From the NCBI GenBank assembly GCA_934446355.1, contig CAKSEC010000002.1, positions 223,196 through 287,195 of the forward strand: a stretch of DNA of 64,000 nucleotides, read 5' to 3'. Under the pieces are notes generated by a model, which was not told the origin of the DNA, did no database searches, and saw nothing but the letters and a program-made list of their open reading frames with translations. Source of the stretch: an uncultured Oscillospiraceae bacterium (GTDB lineage: Bacteria > Bacillota > Clostridia > Oscillospirales > Ruminococcaceae). Shown piece by piece: positions 41,393 through 47,980 of the stretch (positions are counted from its first letter, which is position 1; each line of letters begins with the position of its first letter). The position numbers and the translations under genes were made by a program.

Positions 41393-43720
41393 TCATTCTG
41401 TTCCGTGCTTTACCCGGTCGGATTCCTCGGCACGCTTTGCGTTGTTGAATCTATCGAGAGTGCCGACCAGATATCCGGTTATCCTGCGGATACGCTCGAA
41501 CGCGATTTCCTCCTCCTTGCGGTGGCAGCAGGGGCATTCGTCGTCGATTATGCCGGTGTAGCCGCAGCTGGGGTCGCGGTCGATGGGGTGGTTTATCGCA
41601 CCATAGCCTATGCCCTGTTCTTTCATGCAGCGGACTATCTGCTCGAATGCGTCAAGGTTCTTCAGCGGGTCGCCGTCAAGTTCGATATAGCTGATATGGC
41701 CGCCGTTCGTCAGTGCATGATAGGGGGCTTCAAGCTTTATCTTGCGGTATGCGCTGATGTTGTAGTATACCGGCACATGGAACGAATTCGTGTAGTATTC
41801 ACGGTCGGTCACGCCGGGGATCTCGCCGTAGATCTTCTTGTCCATGCGGACGAATCTGCCGGACAGTCCCTCTGCGGGGGTGGCGAGCAGGCTGAAATTC
41901 AGGTGAGTTTTTGCGCTTTCATCGTCCATGCGCTTTCTCATGCGGGTGATTATTTCAACGCCGAGTTTCTGCGCTTCGGGGCTTTCGCCGTGATGTGCGC
42001 CGACAAGCGCTTTCAGGCACTCTGCAAGACCTATGAAGCCCATTGAAAGCGTGCCGTGCTTGAGTATTTCGGCAATGCTGTCGTTATCGCTGAGCTTCTC
42101 GGAATCTATCCACACGCCCTCGCCCATCAGGAACGGGAAATTGCGGACGTGCTTTCTGCACTGTATCTTGAATCTGTACACAAGCTGATCGACAACAAGG
42201 TCCATCATTGCGTCGAGCGAGCGGTAGAACTTATCAAGGTCGCCCTTCGCCTCTATCGCAAGGCGGGGGAGATTTATCGTGGTGAAGCTGAGGTTGCCTC
42301 TGCCTGTGACTATCTCACGGGTCGGGTCGTATACGTTGCCGATGACTCTTGTGCGGCAGCCCATGTAAGCCACCTCTGTGTGGTAGTCGCCCTGCTTGTA
42401 ATACTGCAGGTTGAACGGAGCGTCAAGGAACGAGAAATTCGGGAACATTCTCTTAGCGGACACCCTTATCGCAAGCTTGAACAGGTCGTAGTTGGGGTCG
42501 GCGGGGTCGTAGTTCACGCCCTCCTTGACCTTGAAAATGTGTATCGGGAATATCGGAGTTTCGCCGTTGCCAAGACCATGCTCCTCGGCGAGCATTACGT
42601 TTCTTATCACCATTCTGCCCTCAGGCGAGGTGTCCGTGCCGTAGTTTATCGAGGAGAAAGGATTCTGCGCGCCGGCTCTGGAGTTCATGGTGTTCAGGTT
42701 GTGGATAAGCGCTTCCATAGCCTGATAGGTGGCTCTGTCGGTTTCGGCTTCTGCGAGTTTTTCAGCCCTGTCCTGCAGGTGGGAGAACGTGTCGCCGTAT
42801 TTCTCGGCGGCCTTTTCCCATTCCTTGGCTTTGTAGTCGTCGTTGTTCTGCAGTCTGGGGTAAAGACCGTATTCCTCAGCTATTTCAGCGGCGGTCTTTT
42901 TGAGGTCGTCAAGAATATCGCTGAAATTCTCAAGACCCAGTGAGAAGCTGACTGCTTTTGCAAGGTTGTTTGTATACAGCCTGCGGAACGTCTTTTTTAC
43001 GCCCTCCGCCATGGCATAGTCGAAATTCGGCACAGACTGACCGCCGTGCTGGTCGTTCTGATTAGACTGAATGGCAATGCAGGCGAGCGCAGCATAGCTT
43101 GAAATATCGTTCGGTTCACGAAGATGACCGTGACCTGTGGAGAATCCTCCGTGGAACAGCTTGAGCAGGTCTATCTGACAGCAGGTGGTGGTGAGCGTCA
43201 GGAAGTCGAGGTCGTGAATGTGGATATCGCCGTTGATATGCGCCTGAGAGTGCTTGGGGTCGAGCACGTACATCTCGTTGAACTGTTTTGCGCCCTCGCT
43301 GCCGTATTTCAGCATTGTGCCCATTGCGGTGTCGCCGTCGATATTTGCATTCTCACGCTTGATGTCGCAGTCAGAGGCGGACATGAACGTCAGGTCCTCG
43401 TATATCTTCATCAGGGTGGAGTCCATCTCCCTTGCCCTTGTGCGCTCCGCACGGTAGAGGATATACGCCTTGGCGGTCTTTGCGTGGCCGTCCTCGACCA
43501 GCACCTTTTCCACCATGTCCTGAACCTCTTCCACAGAGGGGTTGCGGCCGATTATCTCTTCCGAAAGACGCTGGCATACTCTGTCAGCCAGTGCCATTGC
43601 TTCGTTATAGTCACGTCCGCCGACGGTCTGGGCAGCCTTGAATATCGCATTCGCTATCTTCTCGATATTAAAGGGTACCTGCCGTCCGTCCCTCTTTTTT
43701 ATCATCGTGATCATTGCCAT
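41393..43720 (-). CDS. nrdD: Anaerobic ribonucleoside-triphosphate reductase (class III)
   Basis: Oxygen-sensitive enzyme (775 residues) making dNTPs from NTPs. The N-terminal ATP-cone (residues 1-100, KKRDGRQVPFNIEKIANAIFKAAQ) is the allosteric activity site. The catalytic barrel includes HDLDFLTLTTTCCQIDLLKLFHGGFSTGHG. A zinc site is formed by CGYTG and CPCC near the end. The glycyl radical is Gly749 in RRITGYLVGTLDRF. ATGs at 43720 and 43714 are both possible: AAGGAG lies 12 bases before the first, and AGGGA about 6 before the second. It needs NrdG, encoded next. Confidence 0.96.
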   Translation of the reverse strand: MAMITMIKKRDGRQVPFNIEKIANAIFKAAQTVGGRDYNEAMALADRVCQRLSEEIIGRNPSVEEVQDMVEKVLVEDGHAKTAKAYILYRAERTRAREMDSTLMKIYEDLTFMSASDCDIKRENANIDGDTAMGTMLKYGSEGAKQFNEMYVLDPKHSQAHINGDIHIHDLDFLTLTTTCCQIDLLKLFHGGFSTGHGHLREPNDISSYAALACIAIQSNQNDQHGGQSVPNFDYAMAEGVKKTFRRLYTNNLAKAVSFSLGLENFSDILDDLKKTAAEIAEEYGLYPRLQNNDDYKAKEWEKAAEKYGDTFSHLQDRAEKLAEAETDRATYQAMEALIHNLNTMNSRAGAQNPFSSINYGTDTSPEGRMVIRNVMLAEEHGLGNGETPIFPIHIFKVKEGVNYDPADPNYDLFKLAIRVSAKRMFPNFSFLDAPFNLQYYKQGDYHTEVAYMGCRTRVIGNVYDPTREIVTGRGNLSFTTINLPRLAIEAKGDLDKFYRSLDAMMDLVVDQLVYRFKIQCRKHVRNFPFLMGEGVWIDSEKLSDNDSIAEILKHGTLSMGFIGLAECLKALVGAHHGESPEAQKLGVEIITRMRKRMDDESAKTHLNFSLLATPAEGLSGRFVRMDKKIYGEIPGVTDREYYTNSFHVPVYYNISAYRKIKLEAPYHALTNGGHISYIELDGDPLKNLDAFEQIVRCMKEQGIGYGAINHPIDRDPSCGYTGIIDDECPCCHRKEEEIAFERIRRITGYLVGTLDRFNNAKRAEESDRVKHGTE

Positions 43721-43758
43721 TCCCTATGATGCTCCTTCTTTGTAAATCAAATAAAATA

Positions 43759-43823
43759 ACACAATATCTAGTATCGAAAAAAGCCGATATATCTATTATA
43801 TAGGTTACGCAAACTTTTGTCAA
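43759..43823 (-). promoter_or_regulatory. nrdD promoter with NrdR box
   Basis: On the minus strand: TTGACA (plus 43818-43823), 17-bp spacer, TATAAT (plus 43795-43800). Just downstream is ACACAATATCTAGTAT (43759-43774), matching the NrdR box consensus ACACWATATATWGTGT at 14 of 16 positions. NrdR is the ATP/dATP-sensing repressor of ribonucleotide reductase genes. A second box, normally present, is not convincing. Confidence 0.75.
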
Positions 43824-43983
43824 GGCATATCTTCCCGCATATTTGCACAAATTCCGCTGTCGATTTTCGTGACATATCACAAAAAATCCCGCTCAGAAAA
43901 GCAACGCACTGTTGCACAAATCTCGCCGCAGTGCAGAGGAATGCAGTTTGTCAATTACCGCACAGCTGTGTAATAACGTGTGG

Positions 43984-44012
43984 TTGACTGGGAACGACAG
44001 ATATGCTATAAT
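43984..44012 (+). promoter_or_regulatory. Promoter of the TIGR01212-type gene
   Basis: TTGACT (43984-43989), 17-bp spacer, TATAAT (44007-44012), 39 bp before the ATG. Together with the nrdD promoter this accounts for the 330-bp gap; nothing else was seen there. Confidence 0.82.
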
Positions 44013-44050
44013 TATATAGTAACTTTACAAATCGGAATGAGGTGCTGCAG

Positions 44051-45010
44051 ATGATATCAACGCCATATCCGGACGGCAGCCGGTATCATACGCTGAAGCA
44101 CTATTACCGCCAGACCTTTGGCAGAGAGGTGTTCAAGGCTTCTGTTGACGCAGGCTTCACCTGCCCGAATATCGACGGCAGGTGCGGCACGGGCGGGTGT
44201 ATTTACTGTTCAGGCGGCAGCGGGTATTTCACCACGCCTGCGCTGTCCGTTGCTGAGCAGATACGCCGTGAAACAGACCGTATCCGTGAGAAGCACCCTG
44301 ACGCCGGCGTGATAGCTTATTTTCAGGCGCACTCCAACACCTACGGCAGTATGCAGCGGCTGCGTGAGGTCTACTCGCAGGCGCTGACCTGCGATATATG
44401 CGGCATTTCCGCTGCGACAAGAGCCGACTGTATCGACCGTGAGCGTGCGGAATACCTGTCCTCGCTGCCCGTACCGGTGACGGTGGAACTGGGGCTTCAG
44501 TCGGCGCACGACAGCACCGCCGAAAGGATAGGCAGGGGACATAGCTGGGAGCAGTTTCTGGAGGGCTACCGCACGGCAAAGCAGGCGGGACTGAGGGTCT
44601 GCGTGCACATAATAAACGGACTGCCCGGAGAGGACGTCGAAATGATGCTGCGTACCGCAGAACTTCTCGGAAAGCTGCGGCCGGACGGCGTGAAGATACA
44701 TCTCCTGCACGTCATCGACGGCACGGTAATGGCGGGGCTATGGCGCAGCGGCGAATATGTCCCGCTTGAAATGCAGGACTACATAGATATCACGGTGCGC
44801 CAGCTTGAACTGCTGCCGCAGGAAACCGTTATCGAGCGGCTGACCGGCGACGGCGACAGCAGCACGCTTTTAGCCCCGCTGTGGAGCCGTGACAAGCGTG
44901 CGGTGCTCGGCGGTATAATGAAGCGGCAGAAGCAGCTTGGAAGCATTCAGGGAATGAGGTTTTTGGATCAGAATGGACATATATTCGATGACCAGACCGG
45001 CTCTTGCTGA
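44051..45010 (+). CDS. TIGR01212-family radical SAM protein (YhcC-like)
   Basis: A 319-residue radical SAM protein of the YhcC/TIGR01212 family; function not established. The cluster-binding region has the family's unusual spacing (FTCPNIDGRCGTGGCIYCSGG). FQAHSNTYGSMQRLREVYSQAL, VTVELGLQSAHDSTAERIGRGHS and VCVHIINGLPGEDVEMMLRTAE are family blocks. The ATG at 44051 has GAGGTG six bases upstream and is preferred over the GTG at 44042. The last 38 bp overlap the next gene. Confidence 0.88.
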   Translation: MISTPYPDGSRYHTLKHYYRQTFGREVFKASVDAGFTCPNIDGRCGTGGCIYCSGGSGYFTTPALSVAEQIRRETDRIREKHPDAGVIAYFQAHSNTYGSMQRLREVYSQALTCDICGISAATRADCIDRERAEYLSSLPVPVTVELGLQSAHDSTAERIGRGHSWEQFLEGYRTAKQAGLRVCVHIINGLPGEDVEMMLRTAELLGKLRPDGVKIHLLHVIDGTVMAGLWRSGEYVPLEMQDYIDITVRQLELLPQETVIERLTGDGDSSTLLAPLWSRDKRAVLGGIMKRQKQLGSIQGMRFLDQNGHIFDDQTGSC

Positions 45011-45989
45011 CTGGTTCAGGGAGCGGGGCGAAAATCCCGCAAAAGCGGACATACTGTTCCGTATGCTGTATCAGCGGGGTATCTCGGACTTTCGGGAACT
45101 TCCGTTTTCGCAGCGTGTTATATCGCAGCTTTCCGAAAGCTTCACTGCGGTACTGCCGGAAACTGTGGCTGAATCTGACGGAGGAAGCACGAAAAAGCTG
45201 CTGTTGCGGCTGAGCGACGGCGAATTTGTCGAAACGGTGCTCATGCGGCAGCATTACGGCGGCAGCGTGTGTATATCCACGCAGGTCGGCTGTGCTATGG
45301 GCTGCGCATTCTGCCAGAGCGGCAGGCTGAAAAAACGGCGCAGCCTTTCCGCCGGCGAAATGACGGCTCAGGTGCTGAAGATCCAGCGGGAATACGGCGC
45401 AGCGGTGCACAGCGTTACCGTCATGGGCATAGGCGAGCCGTTCGACAATTTCAGCGCAGTGACTGAGGCGTGCGGTATTTTTTCCGACGACCTCGCATTC
45501 GGTCTTGGGGTGAAGCACGTGACGGTGTCCACCTGCGGGATAGTGCCGGAGATACGGCGGTGGGCGGAGCTTTCCCACCCTTGCAGCCTTGCGGTAAGCC
45601 TTCATGCGGCGGACGACGGTCTGCGCTCGCAGCTTATGCCGATAAACAGGAAATACCCCGTGGCTGAGGTGGTGCGTGCGGCGGCTGATTTCGCCGATAA
45701 GCACAACAGGCGGGTCACGCTTGAATATATCATGCTGGACGGCGTGAACGACTCGCCGGAACAGGCGGCGCAGCTTGCACAGCTTATCGGCTTTTCCGAC
45801 CGATTCTATGTCAACATCATACCCTACAACGGCAACGACAGCGGCTTCAGGCGCAGCAGCCCTGAGCGCATAGCGGCGTTCTACGACGTACTCAAGCGTG
45901 CGGGCACGGCGGTCACCATGCGGCGTGAATTTGGCGGAGGAATCGCAGCGGCGTGCGGTCAGCTGAGTTCTGAGCACAGCGCTAATTAA
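44973..45989 (+). CDS. RlmN/Cfr-family radical SAM methyltransferase
   Basis: A 338-residue protein of the family that methylates A2503 of 23S rRNA (RlmN, C2) or confers drug resistance (Cfr, C8). The radical SAM motif is CISTQVGCAMGCAFCQSG (C107, C111, C114). GEPFDNF replaces the usual GEPLxN, and the methyl-carrying Cys is Cys328 in GGGIAAACGQL, next to C100. The sequence is divergent: MGIGE replaces MGMGE and the N-terminal domain is short. It may therefore be a paralogue rather than the housekeeping RlmN. The start at 44973 has GGA five bases upstream and lies inside the preceding gene, so translation is coupled. Confidence 0.8.
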   Translation: MDIYSMTRPALADWFRERGENPAKADILFRMLYQRGISDFRELPFSQRVISQLSESFTAVLPETVAESDGGSTKKLLLRLSDGEFVETVLMRQHYGGSVCISTQVGCAMGCAFCQSGRLKKRRSLSAGEMTAQVLKIQREYGAAVHSVTVMGIGEPFDNFSAVTEACGIFSDDLAFGLGVKHVTVSTCGIVPEIRRWAELSHPCSLAVSLHAADDGLRSQLMPINRKYPVAEVVRAAADFADKHNRRVTLEYIMLDGVNDSPEQAAQLAQLIGFSDRFYVNIIPYNGNDSGFRRSSPERIAAFYDVLKRAGTAVTMRREFGGGIAAACGQLSSEHSAN

Positions 45990-46003
45990 TTTACCGATAT
46001 CAC

Positions 46004-46032
46004 TTGCTTTTTTGAATATTTTGGTGTATAAT
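46004..46032 (+). promoter_or_regulatory. Promoter of the small membrane protein pair
   Basis: TTGCTT (46004-46009), 17-bp spacer, TATAAT (46027-46032), 39 bp before the ATG at 46072. Confidence 0.65.
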
Positions 46033-46071
46033 AATGAAGTACTGTCTTAGCGACCAATGGAGGTGCATTCT

Positions 46072-46284
46072 ATGTCAGAGCGTCAGAAGCTTCCACGATA
46101 TATCGTGGTGCTTAATATAATAATGATAGCGATACTGCTTGCTATCTGCGGGCTTATTTTCGCCCTTGCCCTCAATTCAAAGGACCTTGGGTGGAGCGTT
46201 CCGTCAGCGGACGATTCCGCCGGCTCCAGCATATCCGAGCCGGTAAGCCAGTCTGAGCCGGAAAGCAGTACGACATCTGAATAA
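46072..46284 (+). CDS. Small single-span membrane protein
   Basis: A 70-residue protein of unknown function. A charged N-terminus (MSERQKLPRY) is followed by one membrane span (about 11-36, IVVLNIIMIAILLAICGLIFALAL) and a Ser/Glu-rich tail of about 30 residues that should face outward. The ATG at 46072 has GGAGGTG six bases upstream; an in-frame ATG at 46057 overlaps that site. It lies 21 bp before another small membrane protein gene, so the two are probably one unit. Confidence 0.7.
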   Translation: MSERQKLPRYIVVLNIIMIAILLAICGLIFALALNSKDLGWSVPSADDSAGSSISEPVSQSEPESSTTSE

Positions 46285-46305
46285 TGCAGGAAAGGGGCGG
46301 TGACA

Positions 46306-46650
46306 ATGGTTATCGAATGTATCGCAATAGTTGGCATAATCGGCATAATGTCGCTTATCCTGTGGCGCAGACACCGCATTCAGTGGCTGTGGGCTACGCT
46401 GCCGCTCATGCTTGTGCCGTTATCCTACACCGTGATGGAGGGGCTTGTGCGTAAGGCGTTCAAGGTGGACGTCCCTCAGGTGGCGGGCGTTATTGTGCTG
46501 ATAGCCGCAGTGGGTATCTCCTGCGTATGGCTGGGGCTTGTGTCGAACGGCTTCAAGAACAAAAAGACGCGTGTGTCGTATATCGCAGTTGCGAATCTGT
46601 TCAACGTTGCGCTTGCTGCGATACTTAGCTGCGATATTCTGATGGTGTAA
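46306..46650 (+). CDS. Small three-span membrane protein
   Basis: A 114-residue hydrophobic protein, not recognised. The spans are about 2-20 (VIECIAIVGIIGIMSLIL), 28-45 (WLWATLPLMLVPLSYTV), 58-80 (VAGVIVLIAAVGISCVWLGLV) and possibly a fourth at the C-terminus (VANLFNVALAAILSCDIL). The ATG at 46306 has AAAGGGG eight bases upstream; the GTG at 46300 is too close to it. It forms a unit with the preceding small membrane protein, and a terminator follows the stop. Confidence 0.7.
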   Translation: MVIECIAIVGIIGIMSLILWRRHRIQWLWATLPLMLVPLSYTVMEGLVRKAFKVDVPQVAGVIVLIAAVGISCVWLGLVSNGFKNKKTRVSYIAVANLFNVALAAILSCDILMV

Positions 46651-46658
46651 ATAATTTG

Positions 46659-46690
46659 GGGGCTGTATCAAAACAGCCCCTTTCAGTTTA
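46659..46690. terminator. Bidirectional terminator
   Basis: GGGGCTGT (46659-46666) pairs with ACAGCCCC (46673-46680), followed by TTTCAGTTT on the plus strand and CAAATTATTT on the minus strand. It lies between the convergent membrane protein and SGNH hydrolase genes. Confidence 0.75.
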
Positions 46691-46727
46691 TAGAAATAGT
46701 TTATCGCCAGTCCCCCTGATATTTGTT

Positions 46728-47852
46728 CTATTTAAGTATTTCTTCCGGAACAATATCCGCCATTTGCTTATATCCTGCCTTGCTTGGGTGCAGGTGGTCG
46801 CCGCTGTCGAACTGCGGAAGCATTCTCGTCGGACGTTCAGGGTCGGCGAGCGCACGGTCGAAGTCAATACAGCCGTCGATGAGGTCGGTCGTGCGTATCC
46901 AGTCGTTGAAGCGGCTGCGAACCTCCTCACGGAACGGTGCATAGGTACGCCAGCCCTCTATCGGGAGCAGCGTTCCCACATACACCCGATAGCCGAAGCT
47001 GCGTGACTCGCTGATGTAGTACTTCATGCACTCGATAAGTTCCTCGGCGGTCGGCATATCGCTCATCGGACGGAACGGGTTCACCTCAGTGCCGACCGGG
47101 TGAATGATATCGTTTATGCCGTGCTGGATTATCACGGTGTCTGCCCCGTCTGTGGGCACTTCGTGCTCGAAGCGCTTCTTGCCCATCAGGCCGTAGGATT
47201 CATAGGTAATGCAGCTATATTCACGCAGCATTCTGGTGCCGCTTGCCGCCCTGCGTATCACGGCGGTTTTCAGCTTATCCTCACGGTTGCAGCGCAGCGT
47301 GAGGTATTCCGGCCAGTCCTGCGCCGTGATAGAATCGCCGTAGCACACCACCGTGCGGTTTTCGCAGGAGGTGAGCACGGATACGTTGCTGAGAAAATAT
47401 ATTATGCTTATCCCACGCTCTATTTCCTTGGGAATAAGCTCGACCTCGGTCATGTCGCCCATGGCATAGCAGCCCTCTGTGAGCGGACCGCTCGTGAATA
47501 CCGCCGAGCGAAGCTGCGTGAAATCCCGAAAATAGAAGCTGACGGTGATAAGGCTCTGCGGCTCTATCTCGCAGGGAAGCTCGTCGGATACGGCGTTTTC
47601 GCCCGCAGGTATCGTGACATACGGCTTGCCGCCGAATGTCACCGGCAGGAATCTTCCGCCGATGAATACCGTCACCTTATCGAATGTGACAGGCTCAGTT
47701 CCGCAGTAATTGTCGAACGTGAGCCTTACCGCAGTGCCGCCGAACTGTGAATATATCGGGTATCTGAACGTGAGATTCTTGTTGTAGCTTTCGGGGCGGT
47801 TCTCACCGATAGAAATAGCGTTGCCCCATACGCTTGCCCAGTGCTGTGACAT
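46728..47852 (-). CDS. SGNH/GDSL-type esterase
   Basis: A 374-residue hydrolase with no signal peptide. The N-terminal half (to about 175) is a beta-rich accessory domain. The SGNH domain starts at VVCYGDSITAQDWPEYL (block I Ser). IIQHGINDIIHPVG supplies the block III Gly-Asn-Asp, and SGDHLHPSKAGY the catalytic Asp and His. Proteins of this layout remove acyl or acetyl groups from carbohydrates, but the substrate here is not known. The ATG at 47852 has AGAGGAAAC upstream. The open frame continues 21 codons further, but without a ribosome site. Confidence 0.85.
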   Translation of the reverse strand: MSQHWASVWGNAISIGENRPESYNKNLTFRYPIYSQFGGTAVRLTFDNYCGTEPVTFDKVTVFIGGRFLPVTFGGKPYVTIPAGENAVSDELPCEIEPQSLITVSFYFRDFTQLRSAVFTSGPLTEGCYAMGDMTEVELIPKEIERGISIIYFLSNVSVLTSCENRTVVCYGDSITAQDWPEYLTLRCNREDKLKTAVIRRAASGTRMLREYSCITYESYGLMGKKRFEHEVPTDGADTVIIQHGINDIIHPVGTEVNPFRPMSDMPTAEELIECMKYYISESRSFGYRVYVGTLLPIEGWRTYAPFREEVRSRFNDWIRTTDLIDGCIDFDRALADPERPTRMLPQFDSGDHLHPSKAGYKQMADIVPEEILK

Positions 47853-47886
47853 ATCGTTTCCTCTTTCTGTTGTTTCTACGTTAGTT

Positions 47887-47915
47887 ATTATAGCCCAAAA
47901 GCGCCGGATTGTCAA
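47887..47915 (-). promoter_or_regulatory. Promoter of the SGNH esterase gene
   Basis: On the minus strand: TTGACA (plus 47910-47915), 17-bp spacer, TATAAT (plus 47887-47892), about 35 bp before the ATG. Confidence 0.82.
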
Positions 47916-47950
47916 GGCTTTGTCAATTGTGTGTTTCAGAATAGGGGAAA

Positions 47951-47972
47951 GGGGAGAACCGGCGTTCTCCCC
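47951..47972 (-). terminator. Terminator of the prfB-yfhO operon
   Basis: GGGGAGAAC (47951-47959) pairs with GTTCTCCCC (47964-47972), followed on the minus strand by TTTCCCCTATT. It starts 8 bp after the yfhO stop codon. Confidence 0.7.
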
Positions 47973-47980
47973 TCAGCGCT

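Noticed and set aside
43782..43797. A second NrdR box near the nrdD -10 region.
   Set aside because: Only about 9 of 16 positions agree and the spacing to the first box is not the usual whole number of turns.
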